64,000 nucleotides of DNA from Rhynchopus sp. YZ270_cl-10 (GCA_964035575.1 OZ037910.1:1178001-1242000); one strand, 5' to 3'; numbered from the stretch's first letter, positions 10,542 to 20,222 are shown. The notes: generated by a model not told the origin, from the letters alone. Program-made: numbers and translations.

Positions 10542-11456
10542 GGGGCTATCAAATGGGGGTAACATTGGGCTTTTTTTCAAGTTCAAATAAAAAACGTGTT
10601 TCTATGTCTTCTGATGATGAAATCCACCCCACAGCCCCATAAAAATGACGCATGAGCCCAAAAAACCCGGTTTTGGGGTGATTAGAGACCTTTTTTTCAC
10701 TTTTTCGATTTTCTGGGCACACCTAGGTACCTATGTGTGCCCTTCAGTACATGCTTTTTTTGAAGATACGGGGCTTGATTATGACAATTTGCGCTTTGGA
10801 GTCCTCCTGTGAGGGACGGAAGGGGGTTCACATTTAGCAGGGTTCCATAATGAGCTTTTTGAAAAAAGTGTGTTTTTTTCCCCCGATTTTCTGACGTAGA
10901 TTTGGGTGTTATTGTGGGAATTGGAGCACCATTCGGTATAATCTGACTTACAGGGGTGGTTTTTCGGCGGTTTTCAGCAAAAAGTTCGGCTAGATATTGA
11001 TCCAGAATGTGGTGAAAAAGTGTTCTGGGGATGTTCTGGGGTTGTTCTGGGGTTGTTTTTGCACCTAAAAACACCAAAAAATCGTCAAAAAAAGTGGCAA
11101 AAAGGCGAAAAACCGTTTGCAATAGACTCAAAACACATTTTTGGGCCGAAATTGTGGCCAGAGACTCCCTTTTTCGTCTATTTTTGGGGCTTTTTTTGAT
11201 TTTTTTTTGGAAATTTAGTCAAAACTGGCCATAGTGCCCAAAAGGCCAAAAACCCGATTTTTCACCATATTTTTCAATTTTTTTCATATTTTGGGGTACC
11301 TAGAGGGTGAATTTAGCCCCACAGGGCCCAGAAACCCTATTTTGGGGGCAGGATTCACCCGGAGGTGCCCGGGAAATGGCCGAATGTTGAAAAAAACGAA
11401 AACCGGACAAAATTTTACTAGGGAGTCGGACCCCCTACCCCCCCCCCCCCCCCCCC
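10542..11456. mobile_element. TIR module D1, truncated
   Basis: It begins GGGGCTATCAAATGGGGG. Its first about 295 bases are almost identical to the start of D2 at 12346. The interior matches module C in a diverged form. Its right side ends in a long poly-C at the E3 border without an inverted copy of the left end, so it looks like a left half only. Confidence 0.6.
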
Positions 11457-12347
11457 CCTAGGCATAGGTGCCCGCCGAGTCGTTTTTGGGCGAGTTGTCG
11501 GAACTTTACGATTTCACCTAACAACTCGCCCAAAAACTCGGACAACTCGGCCACAACTCGCCCTATACTCGGCACAACTCGCCCTATACTCGGCACAACT
11601 CGGCCACAACTCGGCCACAACTCGCCCATTTTTACAGGCAAAAACATACAGGGATGGGAGGTGACGTTGTAAGGTTACACACATGTAACGTTGGTACAAC
11701 ACATAATCTCAAGAAAAACAACCAGGGCTAAGGCCAAACGCCACTCATTACATGCACCTTGTCATATGACTAGTCATAGGTGGTAACTAGGTCGTGGTGG
11801 TCCATGGGCCACCGTGCACACTCACGGTTTTTGGTAATTGCTGGGGGGAATGGGATATACTCCGTACATGGATACCCACACAGAACACACGGTTCCCCAG
11901 ACATCTGTCAGGCAATCACTGATTCACTTCACACAGGTCGGGCAGGCGCTGCCTGCCCATCCTCTTTTCCTGTCTGCTATCGATTCCAGGTTCACAACGT
12001 TCACACGTTTAGTCAAAATGCTTTGGGCGACGACTTCCTTTGGGATACACAAAACCACACAAAGCGCACATTCACAGACCAGCTGTGAAGCGTGGGATGC
12101 ACAAGATAAAACGTGATGTGGTGTACCTGTGTACCTGTGTACCTGTGTACCTGTGTACCTGTGTACCTGTGTACCTGTGTACCTGTGTACCTGTGTACCT
12201 GTGTACCTGTGTACCTGTGTACCTGTGTTTTTGTAGCCATAAAAAATCCCAAAAAAAAACAACTCGCCCAAAAAAAATGGGCGAGTTGTTGGCCGAATTT
12301 GGGCGAGTTGCCGAGTTGTTTTAACTCGCCGGGCACCTATGCCTAGG
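11457..12347. mobile_element. TIR element E3, 891 bp, AACTCGCC repeats
   Basis: Inverted ends start CCTAGGCATAGGTGCCCG. Subterminal zones carry many AACTCGCC and AACTCGGC words in opposite orientation at the two ends. An 8-bp minisatellite lies at 12123-12228. It sits between two copies of the D left end. No coding sequence is supported. Confidence 0.75.
12123..12228. repeat. 8-bp minisatellite, GTACCTGT x about 13
   Basis: Uninterrupted tandem copies of GTACCTGT inside E3. The long open frames read through it on both strands are repeat artefacts. Confidence 0.95.
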
Positions 12348-13959
12348 GGCTATCAAATGGGGGTAACATTGGGCTTTTTTTTAAGTTCAAATAAAAAACG
12401 TGTTTCTATGTCTTCTGATGATGAAATCCACCCCACAGCCCCATAAAAATGACGCATGAGCCCAAAAAACCCGGTTTTGGGGTGATTAGAGACCTTTTTT
12501 TCACTTTTTCGATTTTCTGGGCACACCTAGGTACCTATGTGTGCCCTTCAGTACATGCTTTTTTTGAAGATACGGGGCTTGATTATGACAATTTGCGCTT
12601 TGGAGTCCTCCTGTGAGGGACGGAAGGGGGGTTCACATTTTATTGTCGATTCTGACCTCGACAAGGTCATCCCTCAGCGCCCATCGGGACTTAAGCCTAT
12701 TGATTCGGCTTCTTCCTTCAAGTCATCCATTAACACGTCCTTCAGCTTCGTCCGTATTCTTGCCTTCGAGCTCACCGCGTGCACCTCTCCCTGATCTGCA
12801 GGCTGGAGCGCGCTGTGGTCCTTGGAACTTCTTGACCACTTCATAGCGCACAAGGGGGATTCCTAAAGCGCGCGCGGTACCGGAGTTTTGCTTGTACTGC
12901 GCAATTTGGGACGTATGCAGAGGGTTAGCTCCTGGCAGACGGTCAGAGAGTTGCGCAAACGTTGCATGCGAAGATTCCGTAAAATCGTTCGAATGTGGCG
13001 CCATCTCGTACGCCTGTTTGTTCTCCACAAACTGCTGTTCGTCTTTAGCCACAACTCGTGTGAGGGTGGGAATCATGGCTGCTGTCCCTTCCCTGATAAA
13101 CTTGGCACACTGTGTCTGTTGGGCTGGCTTGAGTGTGCAGTTGATGCTGGACACGTAGGATTCAGGGAACCACGGTGGGAGTTTGGAGTTGCTTATAAAT
13201 TTGACAATGTAGTTAGCCAACTCTTTAACGTGGAGAAGTGGGGACGTGCTTCAGAAGCCGACAACTCACCTTCTTGGTTTTTATCGCACTTCAATAATTT
13301 CACGGAAGAATTTCACAGAGGTACCACCACAGACACACCACTGACGCAGCTGAAAGTGCTGGTTTAGAGGCTGGGGCAAAATACCTTCATAGCATTGCCG
13401 CCAACAACGTATAAGTTGCCCTTCTTAACTTCCCCGCTGAGGAAATCATACTGCGGTGTCAGGTTTGCAGCTTGGCTCAGTTTCCATCCACATTTGTTGC
13501 CGATTTGGCGTACAAACTTGGGCCCCCTCATTGGGCACCCCTATGGGCCCCCCCCCCCATTAGTAGGAGAAAAGCGCCTTTTTGGTGGATAAAATTAGTT
13601 GCTTCGGAATGTCTAAGTACTGAATGTGGCAGCTATATTTTGATCGAATTCAACCCCGGTGTGGTATTTTGTGGCGAACTGGGGGGTTTGAGGGAGAGCA
13701 GCGGGCCTTTGTTGACATATCATCAATCCTAGAATATGGGCACACTCAGGTACCTAGGTGTGCCCAGTTTTTGAGATTTTTTTGAAAAATGCGAAAAAAA
13801 GTTTCGCAGATGCACAAAATGGTGAAAAAACGGGGCACAGGTAGTTTTTTGGGGGGTATGTACCACATTTTCCGGTCGAAAACACTTAGAAACACGTTTT
13901 TTAAAAAAATTCGAAAAAATGTCATTTGTACACAAAATTATACAGCATTTGATAGCCCC
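12346..13959. mobile_element. TIR module D2, 1.6 kb
   Basis: It begins GGGGCTATCAAATG and ends CATTTGATAGCCCC, with imperfect inverted arms of about 220 bp (12346-12570 and 13735-13959). Both arms include a GGGCACAC..AGGTACCTA..TGTGTGCCC palindrome. It carries one minus-strand frame of possible coding interest (12723-13220). Confidence 0.7.
12723..13220 (-). CDS. hypothetical protein inside module D2
   Basis: A 165-residue frame on the minus strand. It is not homopolymer-driven and has normal amino-acid variety, with an acidic/Gly-rich basic end, so it may be a remnant of an element protein or a captured host exon. A possible acceptor (TTAAAG) lies just upstream of its start, which would make this a 3' exon, but I could not build a convincing upstream exon. 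No family recognised. Confidence 0.3.
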   Translation of the reverse strand: MANYIVKFISNSKLPPWFPESYVSSINCTLKPAQQTQCAKFIREGTAAMIPTLTRVVAKDEQQFVENKQAYEMAPHSNDFTESSHATFAQLSDRLPGANPLHTSQIAQYKQNSGTARALGIPLVRYEVVKKFQGPQRAPACRSGRGARGELEGKNTDEAEGRVNG

Positions 13960-14090
13960 TAACCCCCTCTCTCTCTCAACCCCCCCCCAGGGATATTGCT
14001 AACCATCGACCATCGCCCCACTGAATTTGGGGTTCCCCCCCTTTCCATAAACCATCGCACCATCGCCCCACGGTAACTAGTGTACTAGTG

Positions 14091-14498
14091 TACTATGGTA
14101 CTATGGTACTATGGTACTATGGTACTATGGTACTATGGTACTATGGTACTATGGTACTATGGTACTATGGTACTATGGTACTATGGTACTATGGTACTAT
14201 GGTACTATGGTACTATGGTACTATGGTACTATGGTACTATGGTACTATGGTACTATGGTACTATGGTACTATGGTACTATGGTACTATGGTACTATGGTA
14301 CTATGGTACTATGGTACTATGGTACTATGGTACTATGGTACTATGGTACTATGGTACTATGGTACTATGGTACTATGGTACTATGGTACTATGGTACTAT
14401 GGTACTATGGTACTATGGTACTATGGTACTATGGTACTATGGTACTATGGTACTATGGTACTATGGTACTATGGTACTATGGTACTATGGTACTATGC
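14091..14498. repeat. 8-bp minisatellite, TACTATGG x about 51
   Basis: A perfect array of the octamer TACTATGG, about 407 bases. Because 8 is not a multiple of 3 and no phase gives a stop, all three + frames stay open and read (GTMVLWYY)n. These frames are not genes. Confidence 0.97.
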
Positions 14499-14555
14499 AA
14501 TTGGTCAAGCGCCGAAGGAAAAGGAAGCATGCAGCATGGCGAAAGACAAAAAGTA

Positions 14556-14692
14556 GCGTACCGTGCGCCTGCGGCGCAAGCTTGCAACCCACCCTTCCCA
14601 TGACAGAGTTTGGCAGTAAAAATGTGCAAATTTAAGCGCAAATTTTAGGAATGTTGCGTACCGTGGCTTCGCCAGGAACCTTTGGGTACCAC
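14556..14692 (+). repeat. GCGTACCGTG short repeat, copy 1
   Basis: A segment opening with GCGTACCGTGCGCCTGCGGC and closing with TTGCGTACCGTGGCTTCGCC about 110 bases on. Each block ends in a tight hairpin (GCGCC tgc GGCGC; GGC ttc GCC). Related copies lie at 48458-48615 (both blocks) and 27805-27832 (first block only). Confidence 0.7.
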
Positions 14693-14965
14693 GACCGCCG
14701 TTTCTTTTGTAAATGTACTGAGGTTACTGATAATTCGTGTGCCCCGTCTGCCTGGTGTAAATATCAGTGAAGTGCCGAACTCCGCAGTTGGACAACCACG
14801 GAATTCATACATTCCGCCGGAGGCCCCCCAACTTGAGCTAAGGTGGGGACCCGGGCGCGCGAAGCGCGCCCGGGCTCGACTGGAAAAAAAAGTCAGCACT
14901 CCCCCCCCTTTTTTCGACCATCGCCCCACGAAATCCCAAAATCCCGAAAGTTAGCAATATCCCTG

Positions 14966-15360
14966 AACCCCCCCACCAGAGAGAACCAACCATTTTTTTT
15001 TTGGTTTTTTCAACACATTTTTTCAACCCCTCCCCCTCTCATAACCCCCTACCTACAGAACTACCCCACCCTCCCCTCCCCCACCCTCCTTCCCCTTCAA
15101 TTACACATATCCCCCTTTCCCCTCTTCCCTTTTCCTTTTCCCTTCCCTTAGAGTATGCGGTGAAGGCAAAATAGTACATTTTTAAAGACCACCAAAACAA
15201 AATAATATAGTGGAGTTCATCCTCGGGTGTCGCTAATACACAACCAAGTTTTCAAAAAGAGTTCACAAAGCAAAAAAAAAAACAACTTTTCATTCAAGCT
15301 TCCCTTCAGAGTATGCGGTGAACGTTGAAGGATTCCTTCCCCCTGCATTCCCCGTTGGGG
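14966..15360. promoter_or_regulatory. leader region of the kinase gene with candidate spliced-leader acceptors
   Basis: Long pyrimidine tracts end in AG at about 15152 and again at about 15310, each followed by the same AGTATGCGGTGAA word. The second is the likely acceptor for the kinase mRNA. A two-codon frame (ATG CGG TGA) at 15313 precedes the main ATG. A copy of dispersed repeat S2 lies at 15208-15258. Confidence 0.45.
15208..15258 (+). repeat. dispersed short repeat S2, copy 1
   Basis: TAGTGGAGTTCATCCTCGGG followed by a ACAACCAAGTTTTCAAAAA end. The same order occurs at 49381-49430 and 58625-58674, and a partial copy near 57695-57722. Confidence 0.7.
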
Positions 15361-17424
15361 ATGCATGCAAGCAGCTCTTCAGCGTTGGAAGGGGGGCGGT
15401 CGTTAGAGCTGTGTGCATTGCAGCGTGCGACGACAGTACAGAGTGTGCTGTCTGTTGGGACCTGCGGAACCACAGTACGAAATGCAGGGTCTCCTCTGAT
15501 GTCCCCCAGCGTCGTTGATATGGAGCCGCCGAAGACGCCGTCGGTCCTCTCTAGGGTTTCCAAAAGCTCGCGGCGGAGCTCTCCCCGGATAAAAACCTCC
15601 TCGATGTCTCCGAGAAAAGACTCCGGTCCGAACAGTCCTGGGGGTCGTCGATCTGTTTCTTCGAATCGAATTACTACACAAAACCCTCTTGCACGTGACC
15701 CAACCACAAAACTACATTGGAGAAAAGGAAAATACCTTGGTGCTGGTGCATTTGGGAAGGTCTGGTTGGGGTTGAATCAAACAACAGGGCAGCTTATGGC
15801 GGTGAAGGCGATAGAGTTTACCTCCAAGGATAAGGATGTGGCCAATAAGCTGCAGGGCCTGCAGCAGGAGATCAAAATGATGAAAGGGCTGCACCACCCG
15901 AACATAGTAACGTACTACTGCACGGAGCGGGTCAACACCACAATTAACATTTTCATGGAGTTTGTCCCCGGAGGGTCCATCTCAGCGCTGATCAGTGAGT
16001 TTGGTGCGTTGTCCGAACCTACTGTCAAAAACTATACCATACAGATTCTGCGTGCCTTAGAATACCTTCACGATAATGGTGTAGTGCATCGCGACGTGAA
16101 GGCAGCAAACGTTCTTGTCAACGTGCACGGGGTCTGCAAGCTGTCCGACTTCGGGACCGCAGCGAGGTTAGAGGATCTCAGAGGGCAGACATCAGGGAAT
16201 ATTACGGGGACGCCTGCGTGGATGGCACCGGAGGTGATTCTACCAGGACACACAGTGGGCAAAGCATCGGATGTGTGGTCGCTTGCGGCTACCATCTTGG
16301 AGATGTTGACAGCAAAGCCTCCATTCGCGCACCTCGGGTTTTCAACCTGCGAGCTCCTAGAATTTCTTGGGAATGCGACACCGGTGTCGCTGCCGGTTAG
16401 TATTGACGACGCGTTTCGCCCCTTTTTGCTTCTCTGCTTTGAAAAATGTCCTGAAAAACGGCCGACCTGCATGCGTCTGCTCGACACCATGACCGACGCC
16501 TTCCGAGACGACAGCATGTCCACCATCGATGGGTCTGACAGTCAATACTACGAGGCAGACAACATCTCCGCCGGCGACATGTCTCCTGCCGGGGACACCA
16601 GCTTCACCTCTTCACCCCACCGCCGCTCGGTCAACAACATGAACGAGCCTACCCCACCTACCCCTGGCACCGTCTTCAGCCACTTCACCGGCGGTGGCCA
16701 CGGTATCATCTCAATCCCTGGGGAAGAGCCGCTTGACCTCACCTCCATCGCCGGTACAGAGTATATGGAGAGCTTCGACGGCAATGCAGATTGCCAGCTC
16801 TCTCCGACCACCTCCAGGAAAGGGCGGTCCATGCTGCGCCGCAAGCCTACCATCGACACCAACGAACGCTCAGTAACCTCTGCAAGCAAACGTTCACACC
16901 TCGCCTGCGACACTCCCGCCTCCAGAGGCCGCCTTCTCATCGGCCTCAGCCCCCTCGCCAACGATGAATCCGCTAAGATAGGCCGTCATCTCATTGGCAG
17001 CTGCCTCACCCTCATGAGCATCATCCCCGAGATCGACGCACAAAGTATAGGAAAAGGATCCTGCGCTGTTTCCGTCTGCGAAACAGATCTCCAAAGCGAG
17101 CGGGACATCATAGGTGCACTCAAAAGCAGTGTTCTCTTCGATGATGATCAGATAGTATCACGGATCGACAGTCTCTCCGGCATCACAACGCACGACAGCA
17201 CCTCAGAGGAGGATTTTCAGATCACCCCAATAGGCCGTTCGGTGTCACCGAACGGCGACGACGCCGAGGAGTCTGACAATGAGGAAGAGCCCAGTGGTGG
17301 TGAGGGAAGAAGGTTGTGTCCGTGGTTCCGGTCAGGCAACTGGTGGTCGCATCTCAAGACATTGTGCATCGTGTTCCTCGCCCTTATCGTGCTTGCGTTG
17401 GTTCTGGTCTTAACCTTGAAGTAG
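15361..17424 (+). CDS. STE/MAP3K-like serine-threonine kinase with C-terminal membrane anchor
   Basis: A 687-residue protein. Residues 1-115 are Ser/Pro-rich and likely disordered. The kinase domain runs from about 120 to 380 with all key parts: GAGAFGKV loop (about 127-134), AVK lysine (about 148), HRDVKAANVL catalytic loop (about 242), DFG (about 263) and GTPAWMAPEV (about 284-292). These signatures fit the STE11/MAP3K-like group. Residues 390-655 are disordered and Ser/Thr/Asp-rich. A single hydrophobic helix at about 663-685 ends the protein, predicting a tail-anchored enzyme facing the cytosol. ATG 15361 is the first in-frame ATG after the acceptor near 15310. Substrate and pathway cannot be read from the sequence. 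Confidence 0.9.
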   Translation: MHASSSSALEGGRSLELCALQRATTVQSVLSVGTCGTTVRNAGSPLMSPSVVDMEPPKTPSVLSRVSKSSRRSSPRIKTSSMSPRKDSGPNSPGGRRSVSSNRITTQNPLARDPTTKLHWRKGKYLGAGAFGKVWLGLNQTTGQLMAVKAIEFTSKDKDVANKLQGLQQEIKMMKGLHHPNIVTYYCTERVNTTINIFMEFVPGGSISALISEFGALSEPTVKNYTIQILRALEYLHDNGVVHRDVKAANVLVNVHGVCKLSDFGTAARLEDLRGQTSGNITGTPAWMAPEVILPGHTVGKASDVWSLAATILEMLTAKPPFAHLGFSTCELLEFLGNATPVSLPVSIDDAFRPFLLLCFEKCPEKRPTCMRLLDTMTDAFRDDSMSTIDGSDSQYYEADNISAGDMSPAGDTSFTSSPHRRSVNNMNEPTPPTPGTVFSHFTGGGHGIISIPGEEPLDLTSIAGTEYMESFDGNADCQLSPTTSRKGRSMLRRKPTIDTNERSVTSASKRSHLACDTPASRGRLLIGLSPLANDESAKIGRHLIGSCLTLMSIIPEIDAQSIGKGSCAVSVCETDLQSERDIIGALKSSVLFDDDQIVSRIDSLSGITTHDSTSEEDFQITPIGRSVSPNGDDAEESDNEEEPSGGEGRRLCPWFRSGNWWSHLKTLCIVFLALIVLALVLVLTLK

Positions 17425-18386
17425 ACGGAGAGGGATAGCGAACAGATTTTCTTTGCAGAAGTGTAAGCGTCCCAGAGAAGCGTTATGCACTTTTTTTCTT
17501 TGAATGGTGTAAAAGAATGGGTGCTTCCGTTCAGGTGTTGGGTTGAACGATTTTTTTTTTTTGGGTAGGGTAATGTACACTGTTCACGAGAGGGCTTTGT
17601 GTATTTCAACTCTACCTTTTTTTTTTTGACATTTTCTCCCAGTTTTGCACACCATTAGAAATACATTTCTACATCTCCCTCTCTGCTTTGCTCGGTTTCG
17701 ATTCAGGTTTTTGCTAAAAAAAAAAAAAAAAAAATGGCTGTTTTTAACGCCGATTTCCCTCCTCACTCCCTCTCCCCTTTTCGGTTTCCCAAATGCCCAA
17801 AAAAACAGTTAATATCATATTTGAAGTTATCCATTGATTTGTTGTCTGTTGTATGTGTTCTCGTCTAGGCGGCAAGTCATCTCAGTATGTCATTAAAGGT
17901 TTCAGCCTTAAGATCACCTGGGGGGTTTTTTTTGGTAGACACTGTGTGGTGGTATTGCTCAGTAGAGGTGTATCGGAAGAGGTTTCGGTATAAAAAAAAC
18001 AGTGCAAAGAGCCCCCGAGGAGGTTTGCTTCTTGTGGTGTTTGTTCCTGGGGGTAAGAGTCAGGAGGGCGGTAGGGTTCAATGACTATTACAGTCTTTGT
18101 TCCCGTAACCGTGGTATATTTCATTTCAACTTTTTTCTCGGAGGGGAGTGACCAAAAAATGCGCCGCACAGAAGTGTACTGCGTGGTACCTTCGCCTTTT
18201 TTTTTGTTTCTTTCAGGTGCGCGTCCGCCGATGCGAGGCGTTACTGCACGTGAACTTCTTTGTTTCTTTTGTTCTTGCTTCTTCCACTCTTGGGGACGTT
18301 CTACTTTGGGTAGATTTAAGAGAAAAAAATGTGGAAAAATGTGTGGTTTTACCTTTTTCTTGCCTTCAGCGTTGCTTTCCTTTGCA

Positions 18387-18425
<39 letters not shown>

Positions 18426-18559
18426 ACACATTGGAGAAGAGGAACGAACGCTTTGCTTCATAATATTGTGAGTTTCGATGTGTGCACATCAACAGAACTC
18501 AACTTGCTTTTTTTTTTTCCCCCTTCCTTTTTTCGGTTCTTTTTTTAGAGCCTCCTTGG
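17425..18559. other. intergenic, no gene seen
   Basis: AT- and T-run-rich sequence with a partial S1 repeat at 17578-17628 and an uninterrupted A37 run at 18388-18424. Open frames here are created by homopolymers. Confidence 0.55.
17578..17628 (+). repeat. dispersed short repeat S1, partial copy
   Basis: Contains the ACACTGTTCACGAGAGGGCT block and the following GTATTTCAACTC-T-run end found in the other S1 copies. The 5' half is missing. Confidence 0.6.
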
Positions 18560-18830
18560 CTGTAAAGTTTGTTTTGCGGGGTTTTACGGGTACTCCTGAC
18601 GTGCTCTTTCGGAGACGACCTGCCCATATCACCCTACTGATGGAGAGAGAGCCCCTCGGGCCAGCGTATGTCGACAGCAATATGGGGTAGCACGAGAGGA
18701 ACTCCCATTTCTAGTCCCTGGTATCTACGGTTGTCCGATCGGACAGTGCCGTGATGCTACCACTGGATGGATTATGGCTGAACGCCTCTAAGCCAGAACC
18801 CAGTCTAGAGACATACTCTTACTGTAGTAT
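18560..18830 (+). rRNA. fragment of large-subunit rRNA, 3' domain
   Basis: Three conserved blocks of domain VI and its approach appear in the right order: GACCTGCCCATATCACCCTA with CTGATGG, then AGCACGAGAGGAAC (the sarcin-ricin loop region), then GGATTATGGCTGAACGCCTC with TAAGCCAGAA. The sarcin-ricin core normally reads AGTACGAGAGG, so the C here is unusual. No other rRNA is next to it. It may be a pseudogene fragment or a genuine separate LSU piece, since some euglenozoan LSU rRNAs are split. Exact ends are not defined; the similarity may continue past 18830. Confidence 0.75.
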
Positions 18831-19433
18831 AGATAGGTGTGTGATGTGCACACAGCAGGATACAGCGCGTTTCAGTCACGTTCTCGGGCTTGCGCTCCTT
18901 CTCTCCAGAGTGAGGAGATTTGTCCATGGTGAAGCAATGTGTTCTTCCTGTGACCCTCGTGAGGGTGCACGTTTCCTGTCATGTTATGGCCTACTACACT
19001 GCCAGCATGATCATGCTCGGATGGCAATATCATCTTCGTTATTCAAGTTGTTGCTTCATTTTTTTGTGCTTTCATCCAAGATGGCTGGTCGTAGGTCAGT
19101 CATCAGCAACTGCCATTTTTAACGTTTTGGTTTTCAAAACGAACCGATACGAAAAACAGTAGACTAGAGTACGTTTGGAACACTGATTTTTGCACGCCCT
19201 TATTTTTAACAAAGGCGCCAGATGCCGAGCCAATCCGAGTCTCTGGTGTGTTTTGAATGTGTGAAGTGTTTTGTTCTTGTTCATCCTCATTTGCAATTCT
19301 CAAAAAATGCTTTTGCCTATTTTCTTTGGATTCCTTTTGACGCAACAGGCCACCGTTGTTAAGGTGCGCCGATTGCTTTGTTTTTGTGCATGCGGTTATG
19401 TTTCCTTTTGCGACGCAGAATAACTTATAATTA
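18831..19433. other. intergenic or rRNA-adjacent sequence
   Basis: Less T-rich than its surroundings up to about 19090, which may be the tail or spacer of the LSU fragment. No coding sequence supported. Confidence 0.4.
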
Positions 19434-19571
19434 CCGTTAAATTATATCCCCACAATTTAACGCAGTGAGTTGTGGGTCACGAGTGTACTAATCCCACGAG
19501 CGCAGCGAGTGGGATTCGTGAACGAGTGACCCACAACTCACTGAGTTAAATTGCCGGGATATAATTTAACA
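19434..19571. mobile_element. miniature TIR element H, 138 bp
   Basis: Almost wholly palindromic. TTAAATTATATCCC and AGTGAGTTGTGGGTCAC on the left are mirrored on the right, and an inner AATCCCAC gagcgcagcgag TGGGATT hairpin sits at the centre. The flanking heptamer ATAATTA occurs at 19427-19433 and 19572-19578, a candidate target duplication. Confidence 0.75.
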
Positions 19572-19587
19572 ATAATTAGTAGTTTTC

Positions 19588-20176
19588 ATTGACGTGCAAT
19601 TATAGACGAGTCACAAAATCCTTCTACAGGCGTGCAATGTGTAACCGCTATGAAACCATTGTAGTGCTGGTGGTGTTGAAGTGGAGGGTAGGTAAGAAGA
19701 CTCCAGATAGTCCACGGCCCTTCATCCCATCAGACCGCATGCTGGTCGGGAAGCCAACGATGTGGTCTTCTTCTGGGGGGTCTTTCTGTTCGTTCTGAGG
19801 TTCACACTTCCAGTATATTTCCGAGATCGTCGCACGCAAAGATGCCTCAGTCTCAGTTGTGCACTCGCCTAAGGACCCGCTTGGGGAACCTAGGGTCTGT
19901 ACTCAAAAAAATGTGTTGTCTGAGGGAGGCGTGTAATTATAAATACTTAATTAAACGCACACATTTCCCACCCATTTTGTACAGAAAAATAATTACACGC
20001 ATTTGGGAGGCGTGTAATTATAGATCATTAATTAAACGGACACATTTTACGTGCATTTGTAACAGGATCTATAATTACACGCATGGTACTTAATTCTACC
20101 CTGGCCGTTAAATTGTGGATTTCAAATTGCACGCCTGTAGAAGGATTTTGTGAAGAGTCTATAATTGCACGTCAAT
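19588..20176. mobile_element. TIR element I, 589 bp
   Basis: Inverted ends of about 50 bp begin ATTGACGTGCAATTATAGAC and include ACAAAATCCTTCTACAGGCG in both arms. The interior has three GCGTGTAATTATA-type words in both orientations. No coding sequence. The flanks do not show a clear duplication. Confidence 0.7.
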
Positions 20177-20222
20177 AAAAGGAATTTTTTGTTGAAATTT
20201 TCCAACTTTTCTGCACCCTTTT

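Larger units (their letters stand above)
7072..10543. mobile_element. TIR element E2, 3.5 kb, autonomous-type hAT DNA transposon
   Basis: The ends are inverted repeats starting CCTAGGCATACCTAGAAAGC and continue into TATTCGGATCCGAATA palindromes. The element carries one spliced minus-strand gene for an hAT transposase (7613-10123). Flanks are poly-C on the left and GGCTATCAAA on the right, so the usual 8-bp hAT duplication is not visible. Either the boundary is masked by the CCTAGG palindrome or E2 inserted into an already palindromic site. Confidence 0.85.
13988..14965. mobile_element. TIR element F, hAT-type ends, carries an 8-bp minisatellite
   Basis: The ends are CAGGGATATTGCTAAC and its complement, the CAGGG...CCCTG form typical of hAT elements. 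The flanks are AACCCCCC-like on both sides (left AAC8, right AAC7), compatible with an 8-bp target duplication blurred by the poly-C. CCATCGCCCCAC words lie inside each end in opposite orientation. There is no transposase, so this is non-autonomous. Confidence 0.75.

Noticed and set aside
10542-12641. Direct 295-bp repeats considered as long terminal repeats of a retroelement
   Set aside because: Nothing between them encodes retroelement proteins, no primer-binding site is seen, and the segment between is a TIR element (E3).
14088-14635. Three overlapping long + frames of 150-174 residues
   Set aside because: They are translations of the TACTATGG octamer array in three phases.
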